Origin: Amphibalanus amphitrite | Taxonomy: Eukaryota; Arthropoda; Thecostraca; Balanomorpha; Balanidae | NCBI RefSeq assembly: GCF_019059575.1 | Contig: NW_024882883.1 | Location: 1-64,000, forward strand | DNA length: 64,000 nucleotides | Direction of reading: 5' to 3' | Translations under genes and position numbers: made by a program | In this document: piece after piece, positions 32,641 to 44,761 of the stretch | Position numbering within the stretch: the stretch's first letter is position 1 | Layout of the letters: each line of letters begins with the position of its first letter | The notes under the pieces: model-generated | Told to the model about the DNA's origin: nothing | Databases searched by the model: none | The model's input: only the letters and a program-made list of their open reading frames with translations

Positions 32641-32699
32641 GTCAGGGCATTGCAACTGCAAGGAGCTCGATAGGACCGGATCCTTGAGGCCAAGTGGCC

Positions 32700-32758
32700 T
32701 TTCAAAATTCCGCACTTAATAAGTATAAGTAATAAGTATAAGTATATAATAAGTATAC
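32700..32758 (+). repeat. 3' microsatellite tail of the CR1-like LINE
   Basis: TAAGTATAAGTA repeats follow the sentence 'ccaagtggcctttcaaaattccgcac'. CR1-group LINEs often end in short microsatellites rather than poly(A). Confidence 0.75.
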
Positions 32759-33418
32759 AAGCACTACAACAATGAAAATTAGGGGTTTGAAAATTTCATT
32801 TTGCCATTTTACACAAATACTACTTGTTAGGTAGGTATGCCATTCATGATACAAAAATAGCATACAGTGATTTTCCCAAAACAACTTTTACGTGCTGGAC
32901 AGTGGCTCTGTCCTTTTCCCCTTCACAAGGCCAAAGTGACAATTTCTTACTTTTGAGGTTTTGCATACCTACCACATTTATCTACCTTTTTTAAGAAAAA
33001 TCTCACTGTCATGGACCTTTTTTCAACCGTAACGATACAGTTGAAGTCAAGTGTACACAAAATCCAAATGAATAAAAAAAAAATTGATTCCATGCCCATA
33101 TTTGGTCATGGCTCCTCCCACCTGAATCAAATTATTGATGCCTCAATATTTTGATCCCCAGATCCCAGCAGTCTAGTTTGCCCAACTGATGCCCTTATAT
33201 CCAGGGTATATTGAGTGAACTTGTACCTACGGACATTCAGTGCCAGCTGCGACAAGTGACGTAAAAAAGTATGCTCATTTTTTAAGACACAATTTCCAAG
33301 TATTTACCGAGCACCATTTCAAATCAAATATTTTTAGGGTAAGAAATTCTTAGCCAGACAATGAAGTTCCCAAAACTCTGGTTCGAGAGGCCGACGTAAC
33401 CCAGCATTTTCATTGTAG
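32759..33418. other. Unassigned interval
   Basis: AT-rich; no gene, no inverted repeat and no similarity to other parts of the window noticed. Confidence 0.5.
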
Positions 33419-33422
33419 TTAA

Positions 33423-33919
33423 AGGGACTATCCCACCTTTAACATGGGGTTTGAGCTGAGATAGCCAAGTTTGCGGCGAGGTTCAGAAACCACTATCTAT
33501 CTAGGTTGCAACCCCCGCGGCCTCTTGGTGTTGAAGAAATTCGTTCCCTTCATTTGAAAATGGGCCTTGTACAAGGCCCTATCTTCAACATGGAGCGACC
33601 GTTAGTGTGACGTCACCTCGTTTAGTCATTCTGATTTAAATGGGTTTGTTCGTTGAAAAATTGCTTAAAACTTGGTCTGAACTTTGTTGTGATGCCTACA
33701 GAGTAAAAAGAATCAGCTTTATGACAGTAATGTGGCCTGGGGAAGGAGGTAATTTTGGGCTGTGACGTCACACATTTGAAAGTTTGTGTTTGGAATATGG
33801 GAAGTCTAAGATGTTTAATGAAAAATAAATGCCAGAACCGTGTTCCTGGTCATCCAATCTATAAAGTCGGGCACAATTTAACTGGTTTTAACAACATTTT
33901 AGAAGGTGGGATAGTCCCT
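33423..33919. mobile_element. TTAA-flanked MITE, family D (complete)
   Basis: TTAA at 33419-33422 and 33920-33923. Ends AGGGACTATCCCACC and its exact inverse. 497 bp. Shares the 'aacatggggtttgagctgagatagcca' subterminal phrase with 15232-15902 and 43988-44480. Confidence 0.92.
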
Positions 33920-34537
33920 TTAATTCAATCTGACTAGTGTCACACCATCTTATAAAACACTTACTGTTCACATTTGCATCAAGTTTCTTGCAACATCTTA
34001 CCTTGAAACAATAGAAAATCGACGCAAAAACGACCCCCTCAGAGTACACGAACTTGACCATCACTGCCAAATAAATCACTACCATTTGTTTGTTTTGTTG
34101 GGTTAGGTTAGCCCCTTTCGGTGACTCGGTCCAATTACCGGAGTACGTATCTACGGGGAGTGTCTAAAAAGCAGACGAGATTAGCAGACGAGCCCATGCT
34201 CAGTAACTACTGGACCGATTTTGATAATTCTTTCACCATTCAATAGCAGGGAACTTATATAGGTGCCGTTTTTCGTTTTTTGGCAATTGGTTTACTCTGA
34301 CTGGACCAATCGGACCAAAATGGTCTAGAACCATACACCCCCTTAAAAGCAGACGAGCCCATGCTCCGAAACTACTCGACCGATTTCGATGAAACCTTCA
34401 CCATTCGACGCGCCGTGGTGTAAAACGGTGCCGTTTTCGATAATTTTTTATTGGTTCACCCTAAGTGGTCCAAATCGGTCCAAAACCCCTAAAAACTGTT
34501 GCAGACGAGCCCATGCTCCGAAACTACTGGACCGATT

Positions 34538-34580
34538 CAGTGGCGGCGCCACGAGTTTTCGCCAGTGGGGGCAAGCTTGA
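34538..34580. mobile_element. Orphan hAT-like terminus
   Basis: CAGTGGCGGCGCCACGAG starts inside the left subterminal repeat, breaking a unit after CTGGACCGATT. The opposite end was not found. Confidence 0.4.
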
Positions 34581-34719
34581 CGTGACCCGACTGTTAACAG
34601 TCAGACAATTGTCTGATACGCCGATCTGCAAAATCCATGAGCACCTTGCCCCTAGATGTTGCCATTCAAAATTATTATGGTTTCAGGTTTCATGCATACG
34701 TATTGAGCTTAACCGTTAA

Positions 34720-34962
34720 CCTTCGCAGGCCCGGAAAGGGGGGCGTTTTTCGTCTCCCCCTGGCGAATATTTGGAATACCTCATGAACGCTTAGGGATAG
34801 AAAGACGAAACTTGCTGTACCTTATCCCCCATTAATTTGAGACATCTTTTGAAGCAAAAAAAGAAAAAAATTGGACCTAGCGTTCTTGATAACGTCTCAG
34901 GGCCGATATTCCTATAACACTCCTGCACATCAAACTTTGGCGTCACAGACGTGAACTTCAAC
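34720..34962. mobile_element. Left end of a TTAA-type element
   Basis: TTAA at 34716-34719 followed by CCTTCGCAGGCCCGG, a GGGGGGCGTTTTTCGTCTCCCC hairpin and a version of the 'sentence' block (34788-34830). Interrupted by the hAT-like element at 34963. Confidence 0.6.
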
Positions 34963-37135
34963 CATGGGCGTCTCCACCACTACGGACACTACGGACAGTG
35001 TCCGTACAAGTTTTAGAAGGCCCGAAAACTTGTACGGAATGTCCGTACAAGTTTCGAAGACTGCAAATAGAGTCGTTGCACATGTTTTGACTTTTGAAGT
35101 AGCTTAAAGCTTATCAGCTCCTATTTGTGGTTACAGCTACGATCCAAGGCCGCCCCAAAGTCAATGTCACGCAAGAGTAGGTATAAAGGGTGTAACGAGA
35201 TTAGCCGGACATCTATTTTTCGCCATATCTGTTCGCACAGTTTCTTTTCTGATGGTAGAAACGGGGATGCTGGATGAATAAGTGTCTCTAGTATCGACTC
35301 TCAACTCAGTGGTGACCTGACCTTACCAGATGACTCTTGGTCCGAGTAACAGTCGAGTCACCGACGGGTTCATTTGATAGTTTTCGCCCAACGTAATGGA
35401 GAGAAAGGAGCACAGTCTCTCCTTTCGTATTAAAGAAACATGCTTGTCGCATGACGGCAATGATTATGAGCCTGAAGCTGGTCTGCCAGCAGCTGGACTG
35501 GACATCAGCAGCAGCCAGCTGCACATACATCTACCTGGGGCGCAATAAGCTGGGGCTTGATTAGTGAACTCAGCCCGGCCGCGATCGCAAAAGCTCCCCT
35601 TTGCCAAGTGGTTAGGAGAGTTGTCAAGATACCAATAAGGAAACGGCACCAATCAATCCGCACATTGACTTGAATTCTTGGCAAGGCAGATAATAAGCGG
35701 GCCCACATCGCTCTCCGCTCCTTAACTTTGTTCTTCTACCCATTAAACTGAAAAAAGACAACGAAGTCGACGGGAAAATAGCCAGTGCGCCCGCTTTGGC
35801 CTCATGCCATGACGCATCCACTGGTCGAAGGAAGACATGAGCAAGGTGGCCTGGTGGAATGAGTAGCTATTCGCGCTGTATTGTACCCTTTGAACTGTCA
35901 AAGCGGCCTTGTGTTGGCTGCCAGTCACTCAAACGTGCCGGTCGTCACCGGCGTCAAACATCCGACCAAGATCCAGGTCTGGAGCATATTCAACTGCTGT
36001 GGGATGTTCCAACTGTGCATTGTGTCACAGAAGACCACCATCAGTAACGAGTATTACCGTATCAATATCCTGGCAAGCAAGTAGTTGGAGCCGCTCAACC
36101 GGACGGCACGGGAGGGCTCGGTTTCTAAAAGGGTTTGATTTAAGCCATGCTGCCTTCGTGCAGGCCGGAGCGCTACATTGAAGTCCGTAGGAGAATGAGA
36201 AGTGACGACGAGAGAAGCTCCTTTCCTTCTGGACTAACGGTCTACGGCTTGGAAATAGTTGTCATCCTAATTCCATCGAGATCTTATGGACTTTTGTCCA
36301 GCAGGAGGTGAATAAAGGGACATCCGCCTCCAGCACCTTCCAACTGTATGTATGTAGGCACAATACGGCGTCAGTCCACACCAAACCCAATGTGCTTGAA
36401 AACCCAGTGGCTGGAATGCTCCAGGCATTTCTAAATATGATGTTATGAAAGGTGGGTACTATATCATCATCAAAAGGAAAAACCTCACCTAATATTGTCT
36501 TGTTTCTTAATTACAGCAGGAAGAAAGGTGTACAGATAATGTCGTTACACCCCGTATCCTTCTATGCATAGGCTATTTCACTGATACGTCAGCCATAATA
36601 ATTATGTCACTTTTGTTATACTGAGGCCCTAAATGAATGCTTGCTTAGAGCAAAAGGGTTGATAAATCGTGAGCAGTGACTTCAAATACAGCAAATGAGA
36701 CTGATCATGTGTAAAAGTCAACCAAAGGCTATTCGAGATCACATGCGGTCAACAAAAGTTGACCTTTTCAAACAACCTATATCATATATGTCATTCGACG
36801 CGTCTTGATATGACTAATGCGTTGGTGCCACTGCTTTAGGTCCAGGACCTTTTTTGTTGAAGACATCTGCAAAAATAAAAAAAACTCCGGAGGTCGGGAT
36901 CGCTGACCTGCCCTCTGACCTAATGTAGGTACTAGGTATCAAAAATGTTTTTGTATTTTTTTCCGAAACCTCTAGGCATTCGGGGGCTATCGCAACTTTT
37001 CGTCCGGGGTGGGGAGGGGGAGGGAGGACGAAAAACACCCCCCCCCCCCGGGCCCGCGTGGGTTAACGCTTCTGACAAGTGTTACGGCTTACAGAATGTG
37101 TCCGTACAAGTTGGGGAACCGTGGCGACGCCCCTG
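34963..37135. mobile_element. hAT-like element, 2.2 kb
   Basis: Perfect 8-bp duplication ACTTCAAC at 34955-34962 and 37136-37143. Ends CATGGGCGTCTCCACCACTA and, inverted, CAGGGGCGTCGCCACGG. 'GTCCGTACAAGTT' appears in direct or inverse form near both ends (35000-35050; 37100-37112). Its right part contains a TTAA-type right terminus (37016-37063: G/C hairpin, GGGCCCGCGTGGG, TTAA). 35186-36540 has no recognised gene; small frames there lack motifs. Confidence 0.88.
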
Positions 37136-37562
37136 ACTTCAACCAGGCACCAGCTGCCAAAATTAGAGCTTTAGAGATAAAGACAAATTACGAGCACGGT
37201 TGTGTAGCATTTGACCGAGCAAAAATACTTAATTAACTTTCGTGACCTGAGGTGAGAAGTCAGGTCAACGACCCCCAGCTGGGGCTTTAGTTTTTTTCGC
37301 AAATAACATAAACAAAAATGGTCCTAGAGCTACGGCAGCGGTACCTTCGCATTTGTCTCGTCGAGACGCGTCGAACGACACATATATTGTTTGGAAAAGG
37401 TCTCAAGTTTATGTTGACCTCATGTGACCTCGAATGACCTTTGGTTGACTGTGACACATGAAAGGGCGTTAATGATGATTTCGTAGCCGCTGATCGCGAT
37501 TCTGGCATCCATTCTGCTCTTAGCATTCATCCAGAGCCTCAGGATGGCAAAACATGTCTTAA

Positions 37563-38465
37563 CCCGCGCCCCGTAGGGGGCCCGAAACGGCCCCCCTGTC
37601 CTTTTCCATCGATATCTCCTAAACGGCTAGAGATATCGCCATCAAACTTTCAGGACCCCTTCGGGCATCAATTTTACACATTGTGACCAAACATTTTCCA
37701 GAGGCTATGATAGGTTGGCCACAAATGACGTCAGAATGACGTCATGTTCTGCCATTTTCGACCGAAAAAAGACCTTCGCGAGAAGAGCTGTCAGGCCTAC
37801 CCCAGCCAGGCCTACCCCAGCCAGCAATTTTACTCCGGGCCCAAGCAGGCTAAAGTGCGGCTTGCCCGAGATTTTAGTCGGGCTAAAGTCGGCTAGGGCT
37901 TGGGCTAAAGTCGGCGTATGACACAAAAACGCCGACTAAAGCCCATGCTCCGCCGGAGGTATGCCCGCTCTGCGAGCTCCGGACAGCCGTAGCTTAGCCC
38001 TAGTTGTGCGACGATTGGCGTTAGCCCGATGTAAGCCCGAGCGAAACGTGACTGGCGCAGAAATGCGCATGCGTGAACAGCCGATCAAGTATGGCTCAAC
38101 TCCGGCTTTAGTCCAGTTAGCCAAAGGAGACAACCAGCTTGATCAGCCCGCGCTCCGCCCAAGTTGAGCCTGCTTTGGATGCGCGGGCGGATGTCGGGCT
38201 GAGCTGCAGCTGGCCGCACTCGGGCATAGCTGCGGCATGCCCAAGCTCAGCCCAAGTAAAAAATGCATTGGTTTTGATTGAAGTGGGAAAACCCAAGCTA
38301 AGCCCAAGCTGCCCGAGGTTTGCCATGGTTTAGCCCAAGCGAATTGCTGGCTGGGACAGCTTTGAAGATACAGAAAAATGATCAAGACATAAAAGGTGTA
38401 GAATTGACAGGGCTACAAAATTGCCATCTCGGATTCGTAAAATTTTTGAGGTTTGACCACAAAAA
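37563..38465. mobile_element. TTAA-type element, family B/E, truncated
   Basis: TTAA at 37559-37562, then CCCGCGCCCCGTAGGGGG and a GGGGGCCCGAAACGGCCCCCC hairpin. The interior is the reverse of 46475-46140 ('tatctcctaaacgg', 'ttttacacattgtgacca', 'atgacgtcagaatgacgtcatgttctgcc'). It holds the 540-bp MITE and breaks off near 38465, where an inverted-repeat locus begins. Confidence 0.75.
37816..38355. mobile_element. 540-bp MITE with CCCAGCCAGCAATT ends, copy 1
   Basis: Ends CCCAGCCAGCAATT and its inverse. The unoccupied site is visible at 46210-46230 (inverse: GGCCTAC-AGCTTTGAAG), implying at most a 2-bp duplication (AC). The second copy (44815-45354) is inverted, also exactly 540 bp, and very similar. 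Frames of 64-80 codons inside are shadows. Confidence 0.9.
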
Positions 38466-38474
38466 AATAGTGTA

Positions 38475-39640
38475 GTGTCTAACGGTGGCGGCCATATTGC
38501 GCAGACCAGGAACCGGCTGCCGCCTGTGTTGAGGAATAGGGAATTCGGGACCTCGATTTACGTTTGCGGCCGCCGTATCCATTACGATCAAGTTACGTTG
38601 ATACGGAGCCCGGCATCTTACGCAGAATTGAGTGGGGAACACGATCGTATCTTCAGAATTCCTCAAATTTAGTCGCCAGACCTCCATTTGCCCCGGCCGA
38701 GGGGGTTGATTGAACCCACCTCGCAAATGCGCCGCTAATTTAACTAGAATTAAGCGGTAAAGTGGTCGTATGCGGCAAAGTATAATGCAGAGTGACTGGT
38801 AGGAACCCGCTTTAAAGGTCTCAGGTCAACCGGTGACCTCTGAGGTCAGGTCAAGTGATCTAAGGCACGGGTTCGGTTTTTGGTAAATAACTTCGCCAAA
38901 AATGGCTGTAGAGCCGCGATTTTGGCATCATCGTGTTCAGCTAGCTCAGGCGCATCGAGTGATATACTTTTTGTTCGGGTCAGGTCAACTTAGGGTGTTG
39001 ACCTCAGGTCAAGGTCAGGTCAGCACCACCAGGTCACAAAGTTGGTCGAAAGAGGTCATGTCGCATATCATTCGATTCGGCAGGTCTTCCTGAGTCCATT
39101 GGTGGCTTTCCCGACTCGCTAGCTCAATTTGATCGGGAGTTATTGAAGAAAAATTGTGACCCTTGTGACGTCACAAATGACGTCACGCAAGGGCAACAAT
39201 GCAAATGTGAAGCATAGAACCTTGCAAGGAGTGCATGAAATCATGATTCCATATGCTTAAGATAGTTTCAGATCATTCTCGGCGCCAAAATAGCATTTTT
39301 CATATTTCCCCATTGACTTATAAGGGTTTAACGTATTAGTTCCTTGTAACTGAGGATATTTTAGGATTTCATCTTGTTCTCCACTCAATTCTGCGTAAAA
39401 TGCCGGGTTCTGTGTCCACATAGCTTGAACGTAACGGATGCAGCGACCGCAAACGTAAATCGAGGTCCCGAATTCCCTATTCCCCAACACAGGCGGCGGC
39501 CGCTTCCTGGTCTGCGCAACATGGCGGCACCGTTGGACACCATCTGGCGGCCGATGCGCATTCCACATTATAGAGTTCAGTGGTTCAAGTACAGCCCAAA
39601 AATACGTTTTCACGTAGTCAACCGATGAGCCGGTTTCCGC
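38475..39640. repeat. Inverted repeat flanking a family C fragment
   Basis: Arms about 38480-38690 and, inverted, 39370-39540 share 'gcgcagaccaggaa', 'tagggaattcgggacctcga' and 'tttacgtttgcgg'. Between them 38808-39310 matches the reverse of 10240-10600 of the family C element, including AGGTCAGGTCA, the ATATCATTCGATTCG block and paired TGACGTCAC sites. The remaining sequence is unassigned. Confidence 0.72.
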
Positions 39641-39778
39641 AGCGCGGAGGTGCCCCAGGCCCAATTAGCATGCATTTTTGCTCTAGTTTGGAAAGCAAAA
39701 TGCATGACAATGGGTTTGGGGCCCCTCTGTGCTGAAGAAATCTATCCGGACTCTGACAAAGTACAAACGGGTTTTAGT

Positions 39779-41940
39779 CATTTTGGACCGAGTTGGACCA
39801 CCTAGGGTGAACCAATAAAAAAATTATCGAAAACGGCACCGTTTCAGACCACGGCGCGTCTAATGGTGAAGGTTTCATCAAAATCGGTCCAGTAGTTTCG
39901 GAGCATGGGCTCGTCTGCAACAGATTTTAGCGGTTTTGGACCGATTTGGACCACTTAGGGTTGACCAATCAAAAAATTATCTAAAACGGCACCGTTTCAG
40001 ACCACAGCGCGTCTAATGGTGAAGGTTTCATCGAAATCGGTTCAGTAGTTTCGGAGCATGGGCTCGTCTGCAACAGATTTTAGCGGTTTTGGACCGATTT
40101 GGACCACTTAGGGTGAACCAATCAAAAAATTATCAAAAACGGCACCGTTTCAGACCACGGCGCGTCTAATGGTGAAGGCTTCATCGAAATCGGTCCAGTA
40201 GTTTCGGAGCATGGGCTCGTCTGCAACAGATTTTAGCGGTTTTGGACCGAGTTGGACCACTTAGGATGGACCAATAAAAAAATTACCAAAAATGGCACCG
40301 TTTCAGACCACGGCGCGTCTAATGGTGAAGGTTTCATTGAAATCGGTCCAGCAGTTTCGGAGCATGGGCTCGTCTGCAACAGATTTTAGCGGTTTTGGAC
40401 CGATTTGGACCACTTCGGGTGGATCAATCAAAAAATTATCGAAAACAGCACCGTTTCAGACCACGGCGCGTCTAATGGTGAAGGTTTAATCGAAATCGGT
40501 CCAGTAGTTTCGGAGCATGGGCTCGTCTGCAACAGATTTTAGGGGTTTTGGACCGATTTGGACCACTTAGGGTGAACCAATCAAAAAATTATCAAAAACG
40601 GCACCGTTTCAGACAACGGCGCGTCTAATGGTGGAGGTTTCATCGAAATCGGTCCAGTAGTTTCGGAGCATGGGCTCGTCTGCAACAGATTTTAGGGGCT
40701 TTGGACCGAGTTGGACCACTTAGGGTGGACCAATCAAAAAATTATCAAAAACGGCACCATTTCAGACCACAGCGCGTCTAATGGTGAAGGTTTCATTGAA
40801 ATCGGCCAGTAGTTTCGGAGCATGGGCTCGTCTGCAACAGATTTTAGCGGTTTTGGACCGAGTTGGACCACTTTGGGTGGACCAATCAAAAACTATCAAA
40901 AATGGCACCGTTTCAGACCACGGCGCGTCTAATGGTGTAGGGTTCATCAAAATCGGTCCAGTAGTTTCGGAGCATGGGCTCGTCTGCAACAGATTTTAGC
41001 GGTTTTGGACCGATTTGGACCACTTAGGGTGGACCAATCAAAAAATTATCAAACACGGCACCGTTTCAGACCACGGCGCGTCTAATGGTGAATGTTTCAT
41101 CGAAATCGGTCCAGTAGTTTTGGAGCATGGGCTCGTCTGCAACAGATTTTAGCGGTTTTGGACCGATTTGGACCACTTAGGGTGGACCAATCAAAAAATT
41201 ATCAAAAACAGCACCGTTTCAGACCACGGCGCGTCTAATGGTGAATGTTTCATCGAAATCGGTCCAGTAGTTTCGGAGCATGGGCTCGTCTGCAACAGAT
41301 TTTAGCGGTTTTGGACCGATTTGGACCACTTAGGGTGGACCAATCAAAAAAATATCAAAATCGGCACCGTTTCAGACCACGGCGCGTCTAATAGTGAATG
41401 TTTCATCGAAATCGGTCCGGTAGTTTCGGAGCATGGGCTCGTCTGCAACAGATTTTAGCGGTTTTGGACCGATTTGGACCACTTAGGGTGGACCAATAAA
41501 AAATTATCAAAAACGGCACCGTTTCAGACCACGACGCGTCTAATGGTGAAGGTTTCATCGAAATCGGTCCAGTAGTTTCGGAGCATGGGCTCGTCTGCAA
41601 CAGATTTTAGTGGTTTTGGACCGATTTGGACCACTTATGGTGGACCAATCAAAAAATTATCGAAAACGACACCGTTTCAGACCACGGCGCGTCTAATGGT
41701 GAGGGTTTCATCGAAATCGGTCCAGTAGTTTCGGAGCATGGGCTCGTCTGCTTTTAAGGGGGTGTATGGTTCTAGACCATTTTGGTCCGATTGGTCCAGT
41801 CAGAGTAAACCAATCACCAAAAAACGAAAAACGGCACCTATATAAGTTCCCTGCTATTGAATGGTGAAAGAATTATCAAAATCGGTCCAGTAGTTACTGA
41901 GCATGGGCTCGTCTGCTAATCTCGTCTGCTTTTTAGACAC
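39779..41940. repeat. ~152-bp tandem array, about 14 units
   Basis: GCATGGGCTCGTCTGC occurs 14 times at about 152-bp spacing from 39903 to 41899. Each unit reads 'ttttggaccgatttggaccac', 'aacggcaccgtttcagacca', 'GGCGCGTCTAATGGTGAA' and 'atcggtccagtagtttcgga'. The last two units diverge into the element terminus. Units are nearly identical in the middle, so the array was recently homogenised. It forms the right subterminal region of the 34156-41944 element. Confidence 0.95.
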
Positions 41941-41981
41941 TCCCTATCTACGGCACCGGTTACACGAGACTAATGCAGTGA

Positions 41982-43580
41982 CTACACTATGCGCTTTCTG
42001 CGTGCATTTTTTGCGAGTTTGCGTGATTTGCGGAATATCGTTCTAGAAAGAAACGACATTACGTTTTTGTTATATATTTTTGGGGAATATTTGTTTCTGG
42101 TCCCTAAAAAGCTGTTGCTGGCACCTAATTGCTGATCAGCCCCAAAATGCTTATTCGACCCTAATATCTGAATCTGGCACCTAAATGCTTCCACACAGCC
42201 TAAAGTTGCCAGATCGTCTAGTTGAACTCCGTATTTGCTTTTTGCTGATTCAGCACCAAAACCAAAACATCCAGCACCTATTTTATTCCACGTTTGCTTA
42301 CCTAATTCACGTAATCTTCCTGATTTTATGTATCCTAACAACATGAACGTTGCATTCGGTGATGTCAAGTGCCATTTTCGCCAGTGGAGATAATGATTAA
42401 TGCCATTTCTAGCCAAAAGAAAATCACTAGCCAGCTATGGTGCAGCATAGCAAGACGCTCCTATACCAGCCCGCTATGTACAGAAGAGACTAGAGATTAT
42501 TGCACCCTCAGCCATTTTAACGTGAAAAGTTTGGATCCGTCACTTCCAGCCAGGCTCTCAGGTCATAAACTGGAGTAAAGCAAAATGTCAACTCTGAACA
42601 GACATGCCACGCAACCAGCCCTCTTTTCAATATCATTAGCTTTCTGCAATCATCGTCTGACTCCATCTCGATCAAACGCAGCATCCGGTTTCTACAGGGG
42701 CGTTTGACTGACCGGCCACACAATAACCAAAAACAAAATCAAAGCTTCATGCACACATATGACATAAGTAAGAAACGGATGAAAAAGGCACAACCACGGC
42801 ACAACTCTGCGCGGCTAACAACGGACAATGTCCCACGCAAGATCCCGCGTTTCTTCAGCGGCCTTGAACGGAATGAAAACATTACATTTCTTTTTTGGAG
42901 CTATTTGATGACGTCAAAAAATACAATACCCGTTTTAATGGTCACAATCGAGACAATTACTCACAAAAATGTTTCCCTTTAAGCATTACAAATAAATACT
43001 TTTAAATATTTAAATGACATTGTTTTTTTTCAAACAAATCAATATTATTTGCTTACTTAAACGTCATATACAATGCTGAGATCACTACGGGGCTGTCTTA
43101 GAGTGTAGCTGCACTGGCAACCTTTAGGCTAGACTCCAGGGGTCATTATACCAGAACAACATGATTCTACCAGCCAGTAGTTCATTTTTCTACTAGATTG
43201 GTGCTAGGCTCAGCATTTAGGTGCCAGATTCAGAAAAAAAGAGTAAGGCGTACCGATGAATAGGTGCCAGAAACAGCTAATTAAGGTCATTTTCCATGAT
43301 TGGTGCTGGTATCCACCAAATAGGTGCTGAGGACCAATTTTGGGGCGAGTCAGCTTTTAGGTGCCAGAAATAGCTTTTCTGGGACGCAATTAAATGGCGT
43401 CCTATATTTTTCATATAAACTTTTAGTTAACATAAACGTTTTATTAACCTTTATATAAATATTGAAGAAGTTTAATTAATAATAACCTTTTTTCTAGAAC
43501 GGAACGATATTACGCAAAACCCATATCTATGCCAAACCCGCAAACACGCAAAAAACGCACGCAGAAAACACATAGTGTAG
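41982..43580. mobile_element. 1.6 kb inverted-repeat element with CTACACTATG ends
   Basis: Left end CTACACTATGCGCTTTCTGC and, inverted right end, CTACACTATGTGTTTTCTGC. Inverted similarity continues over GTGC.TTTTTTGCG and 'gaatatcgttctagaa'. A second inner layer has TTAGGTGCCAG or its inverse several times on each side (42120-42290; 43190-43380). A small region 42360-42990 in the middle has no recognised gene. Target duplication not found. Confidence 0.7.
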
Positions 43581-43849
43581 CCAGGCCTTAAGGGTTTGTT
43601 CCAGCGCCTCCAGTAGAAATTCTTGACTGGAGGCTCTACCAGCGGTTTCACTGGAAGCGCTGGAACGCAATCTGGAGATTTCTGGAGATTGGCTTCACCG
43701 ATACCAAAAGAATGACTATTTTTCTCTCTTGAAACACAGAATTTGTTTTCAATTTTATTTAGAAAGATTAACAAAATTATAGCAATGTGTTTTTCTTTAT
43801 ATTCAAGTTGTAAAATTATCAGTCAAAAGTCACGTCTATCAATTCAGCA

Positions 43850-43987
43850 GCAACGAATATCAGCCTCACAGCAGCATATTTCGGGGTCTTTCGATTTGGC
43901 TGAAAATCGGTATACAGGGCCTCCTCGATGCGCTGATTCCGAAAATGTATCTCTTTGAGGTGGTATTTTGCACCGCTAACGAGTTAA
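43850..43987. repeat. ~135-bp GTTAAC-rich satellite, segment 1
   Basis: One unit: GGGGTCTTTCGATTTGGCTG, CAGGGCCTCCTCGATGCGCT, GTGGTATTTTGCACCG, TAACGAGTTAA. Confidence 0.85.
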
Positions 43988-44480
43988 AGGAAAAGGGCCA
44001 CCTTTAACATGGGGATTGAAACTGAGATAGCCATCTTTTAGCCCGTGTCCGAAAACCCTCCAGTTTATCTCCTTACGGCCCATTTCGGCTTCCATTCGTA
44101 GGTATCGGCAATTTTAAAAGAGGAATGCGTCCTTATCCCAGGAATGCGTCCTTACCCTGTAATACAGCCACCCGCGGCGAGGCTTTGGTTTTTTACCAAT
44201 CAGCTCCAATCAGCTCAGCTTTAACCAATCAGCTTATCTGACACAATCCGACGAATCTGTCTTCTGAACGCTGATTGGCTTGAGTGTGACGTCATCACTA
44301 TGCCATCATACAGTAGGTGCCGTAGAGAGTATCAACATAGTACCAATATGTTAAATAGTTTTAAATGCTTTTTCGCGAATTGTGCACTTCTGGCACCAGT
44401 TTAAAAAGAAAATGAAAAATAATAATGTCAAAATGAAAAACAACGATATCTTCATATTTCACGAAGGTGGCCCTTTTCCT
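43988..44480. mobile_element. TTAA-flanked MITE inserted in the satellite
   Basis: TTAA at 43984-43987 and 44481-44484. Ends AGGAAAAGGGCCACC and its exact inverse. Deleting it restores the satellite unit '..taacgagttaacggccaattaac..', so the TTAA duplication is proven by an unoccupied site. It has the same subterminal phrase as family D ('aacatggggattgaaactgagatagcca') but different terminal bases. Confidence 0.95.
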
Positions 44481-44761
44481 TTAACGGCCAATTAACATTT
44501 TAACGGGAAACGGTGGGGTCTTTCGATTTGGCTGAGAATCAGTGTGCAGGGCCTTCTCGGTGCGCTGATTTCGAAAATGTACCTCTTTGGGGTGGTATTT
44601 TGCACCGCTAACGAGTTAACGACCAATTAACATTTTAAGGGGAAACGGCGGGGTCTTTCGATTTGGCTCAAAATCAGTATACAGGGCCATCTCGATGCGC
44701 TGATTTCGAAAATGTGCCTCTTTGGGGTGGTATTTTGCATCGTTAACGAGTTAACGATCCA
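44481..44761. repeat. ~135-bp satellite, segment 2
   Basis: Two units with GGGGTCTTTCGATTTGGCT at 44516 and 44650. Confidence 0.9.

Larger units (their letters stand above)
34156..41944. mobile_element. 7.8 kb element with GGGAGTGTC ends and tandem-repeat subtermini
   Basis: Perfect 8-bp duplication TATCTACG at 34148-34155 and 41945-41952. Ends GGGAGTGTCTAAAAAGCAGA and its exact inverse. Inverted identity continues for about 250 bp (GCCCATGCTCAGTAACTACT, GCAGGGAACTTATATAGGTG). Inward of the ends, ~152-bp units carrying GCAGACGAGCCCATGCTC are repeated: about 3 on the left and 14 on the right in inverse orientation. The middle is filled with other repeats (hAT-like, TTAA-type, 540-bp MITE, inverted repeats). 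No transposase was recognised. Eight-bp duplications occur in hAT and some other superfamilies; the GGGAGTGTC end is not a typical hAT end, so the class is left open. Confidence 0.88.

Noticed and set aside
34102-34114. GGTTAGGTTAG, two units of the arthropod telomere repeat TTAGG
   Set aside because: Only two units, no array; likewise the CCTAA-like stretch near 25600 is degenerate. Not telomeric evidence.
34720-37063. A single TTAA element from 34720 to 37063
   Set aside because: Its apparent right end lies inside a hAT-like element with an exact 8-bp duplication (34963-37135), so the two ends belong to different copies.
39779-41940. CRISPR-like regular repeat array
   Set aside because: Units are about 152 bp with no short repeat/unique spacer pattern, in a eukaryotic transposon context.
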